The notes under the pieces were generated by a model, which saw only the letters and a program-made list of their open reading frames with translations, made no database searches and was not told where the DNA came from. Of a stretch of DNA of 64,000 nucleotides, positions 63,927 through 64,000 are shown one piece after another. The first letter of the stretch is position 1. Every line of letters begins with the position of its first letter. Position numbers and translations under genes: made by a program. This DNA comes from Actinoplanes sp. TBRC 11911. Lineage in GTDB: Bacteria > Actinomycetota > Actinomycetes > Mycobacteriales > Micromonosporaceae. The DNA lies in the NCBI RefSeq assembly GCF_012933445.1, contig NZ_JABBNC010000009.1, forward strand, positions 124,001 through 188,000, given 5' to 3'.

Positions 63927-64000
63927 TCGCCCGCTCGCCCGCTCGCCCGCTCGCCCGCTCGCCCTCTCGCCCTCTCGCCCTCTCGCCCTCTCGCCCTCTC
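63927..64000. repeat. 8-bp tandem array, continues past the window end
   Basis: Four units of TCGCCCGC (63927-63958) followed by at least five units of TCGCCCTC (63959-63998) and a partial unit. The single G-to-T change splits the array in two blocks. The array is cut by the end of the window, so its true length is unknown. Confidence 0.93.

Larger units (their letters stand above)
63348..64000. other. Low-complexity repeat-rich tail of the window, no gene supported
   Basis: 652 bases with extreme CCG/CCA composition. Two arrays are described separately. Between them (63640-63920) lie irregular Pro/Arg-codon-like repeats such as CGCGACCACCGACC. Long frames on the minus strand would encode Gly/Arg/Val low-complexity protein and have no start context, so I do not call them. 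Confidence 0.55.

Overview
The window is GC-rich actinobacterial chromosome, most likely from the Micromonosporaceae (an Actinoplanes-like genus). Evidence: an HU protein with a long Lys/Ala/Thr tail (HupB), an F420 pathway gene (fbiD/cofC), the zinc-binding form of ribosomal protein L28, a SepIVA/DivIVA-like protein beside coaD, many GTG starts, and a gene set that in rearranged order matches the Mycobacterium tuberculosis Rv2965c-Rv3003c neighbourhood (coaD, rsmD, recG, rpmB, thiL, ddl, gpsA, fbiD, ppk, mutT1, hupB, leuDC, ndgR, leuB, serA, ilvCNB). The family call is inference; genus cannot be proved from this window.

Layout. 0-7.7 kb: housekeeping genes on the minus strand (sepIVA-like, coaD, rsmD, a DUF952 gene, recG, a FakA-like kinase), interrupted by a plus-strand LPXTG surface protein with a strong terminator and three 62-bp tandem repeats; rpmB is divergent. 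7.7-12.1 kb: a metallo-hydrolase/alpha-beta hydrolase pair and a large LuxR-family (LAL) regulator. 12.1-20.4 kb: ndgR divergent from leuCD, hupB with a structured leader, a MutT1/ppk pair, a small cold-shock-like gene and fbiD. 20.6-26.4 kb: plsC-gpsA-PLP lyase-zinc ribbon in a tightly overlapping operon, a DUF4232 lipoprotein and a YtrA-type GntR/ABC operon with a clear operator. 27.2-31.7 kb: a catalytically substituted phosphatase, ddl, a DUF3515 gene, an Lrp-like domain, thiL, GNAT, tRNA-Glu and tRNA-Gln. 31.7-42.9 kb: accessory genes, namely an NmrA/TetR pair with a shared operator, a fumarylacetoacetase-fold gene, an ABC exporter broken by an internal deletion, three tandem membrane-anchored EEP phosphodiesterases and a two-subunit M16 protease. 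42.9-44.4 kb: a gene-free repeat island (21-bp and 14-bp tandem arrays). 44.4-46.8 kb: arfB, a SelW-like gene and a short threonyl-tRNA synthetase paralogue. 46.7-63.3 kb: branched-chain amino acid genes (cimA, ilvE, leuB, serA, ilvBNC, ilvD) with a tyrosine phosphatase, a mannosyl-3-phosphoglycerate synthase and a GGDEF-EAL protein. The last 650 bases are low-complexity repeats.

How the genes work together. Citramalate synthase, LeuCD and LeuB can make 2-oxobutyrate from pyruvate; IlvBN, IlvC, IlvD and IlvE complete isoleucine and valine; LeuCD and LeuB also serve leucine. The most interesting regulation I see is ribosome-mediated transcription attenuation, apparently at three loci: ilvB (short leader peptide with rare Val/Leu codons), cimA (leader with Leu-Leu-Ile) and, unexpectedly, the editing-domain-less ThrRS paralogue (19-residue leader with three consecutive Thr codons before a terminator hairpin). 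A second point of interest is a non-coding inverted-repeat motif shared by the two AT-richer gene-free islands near 26.6 and 43.6 kb.
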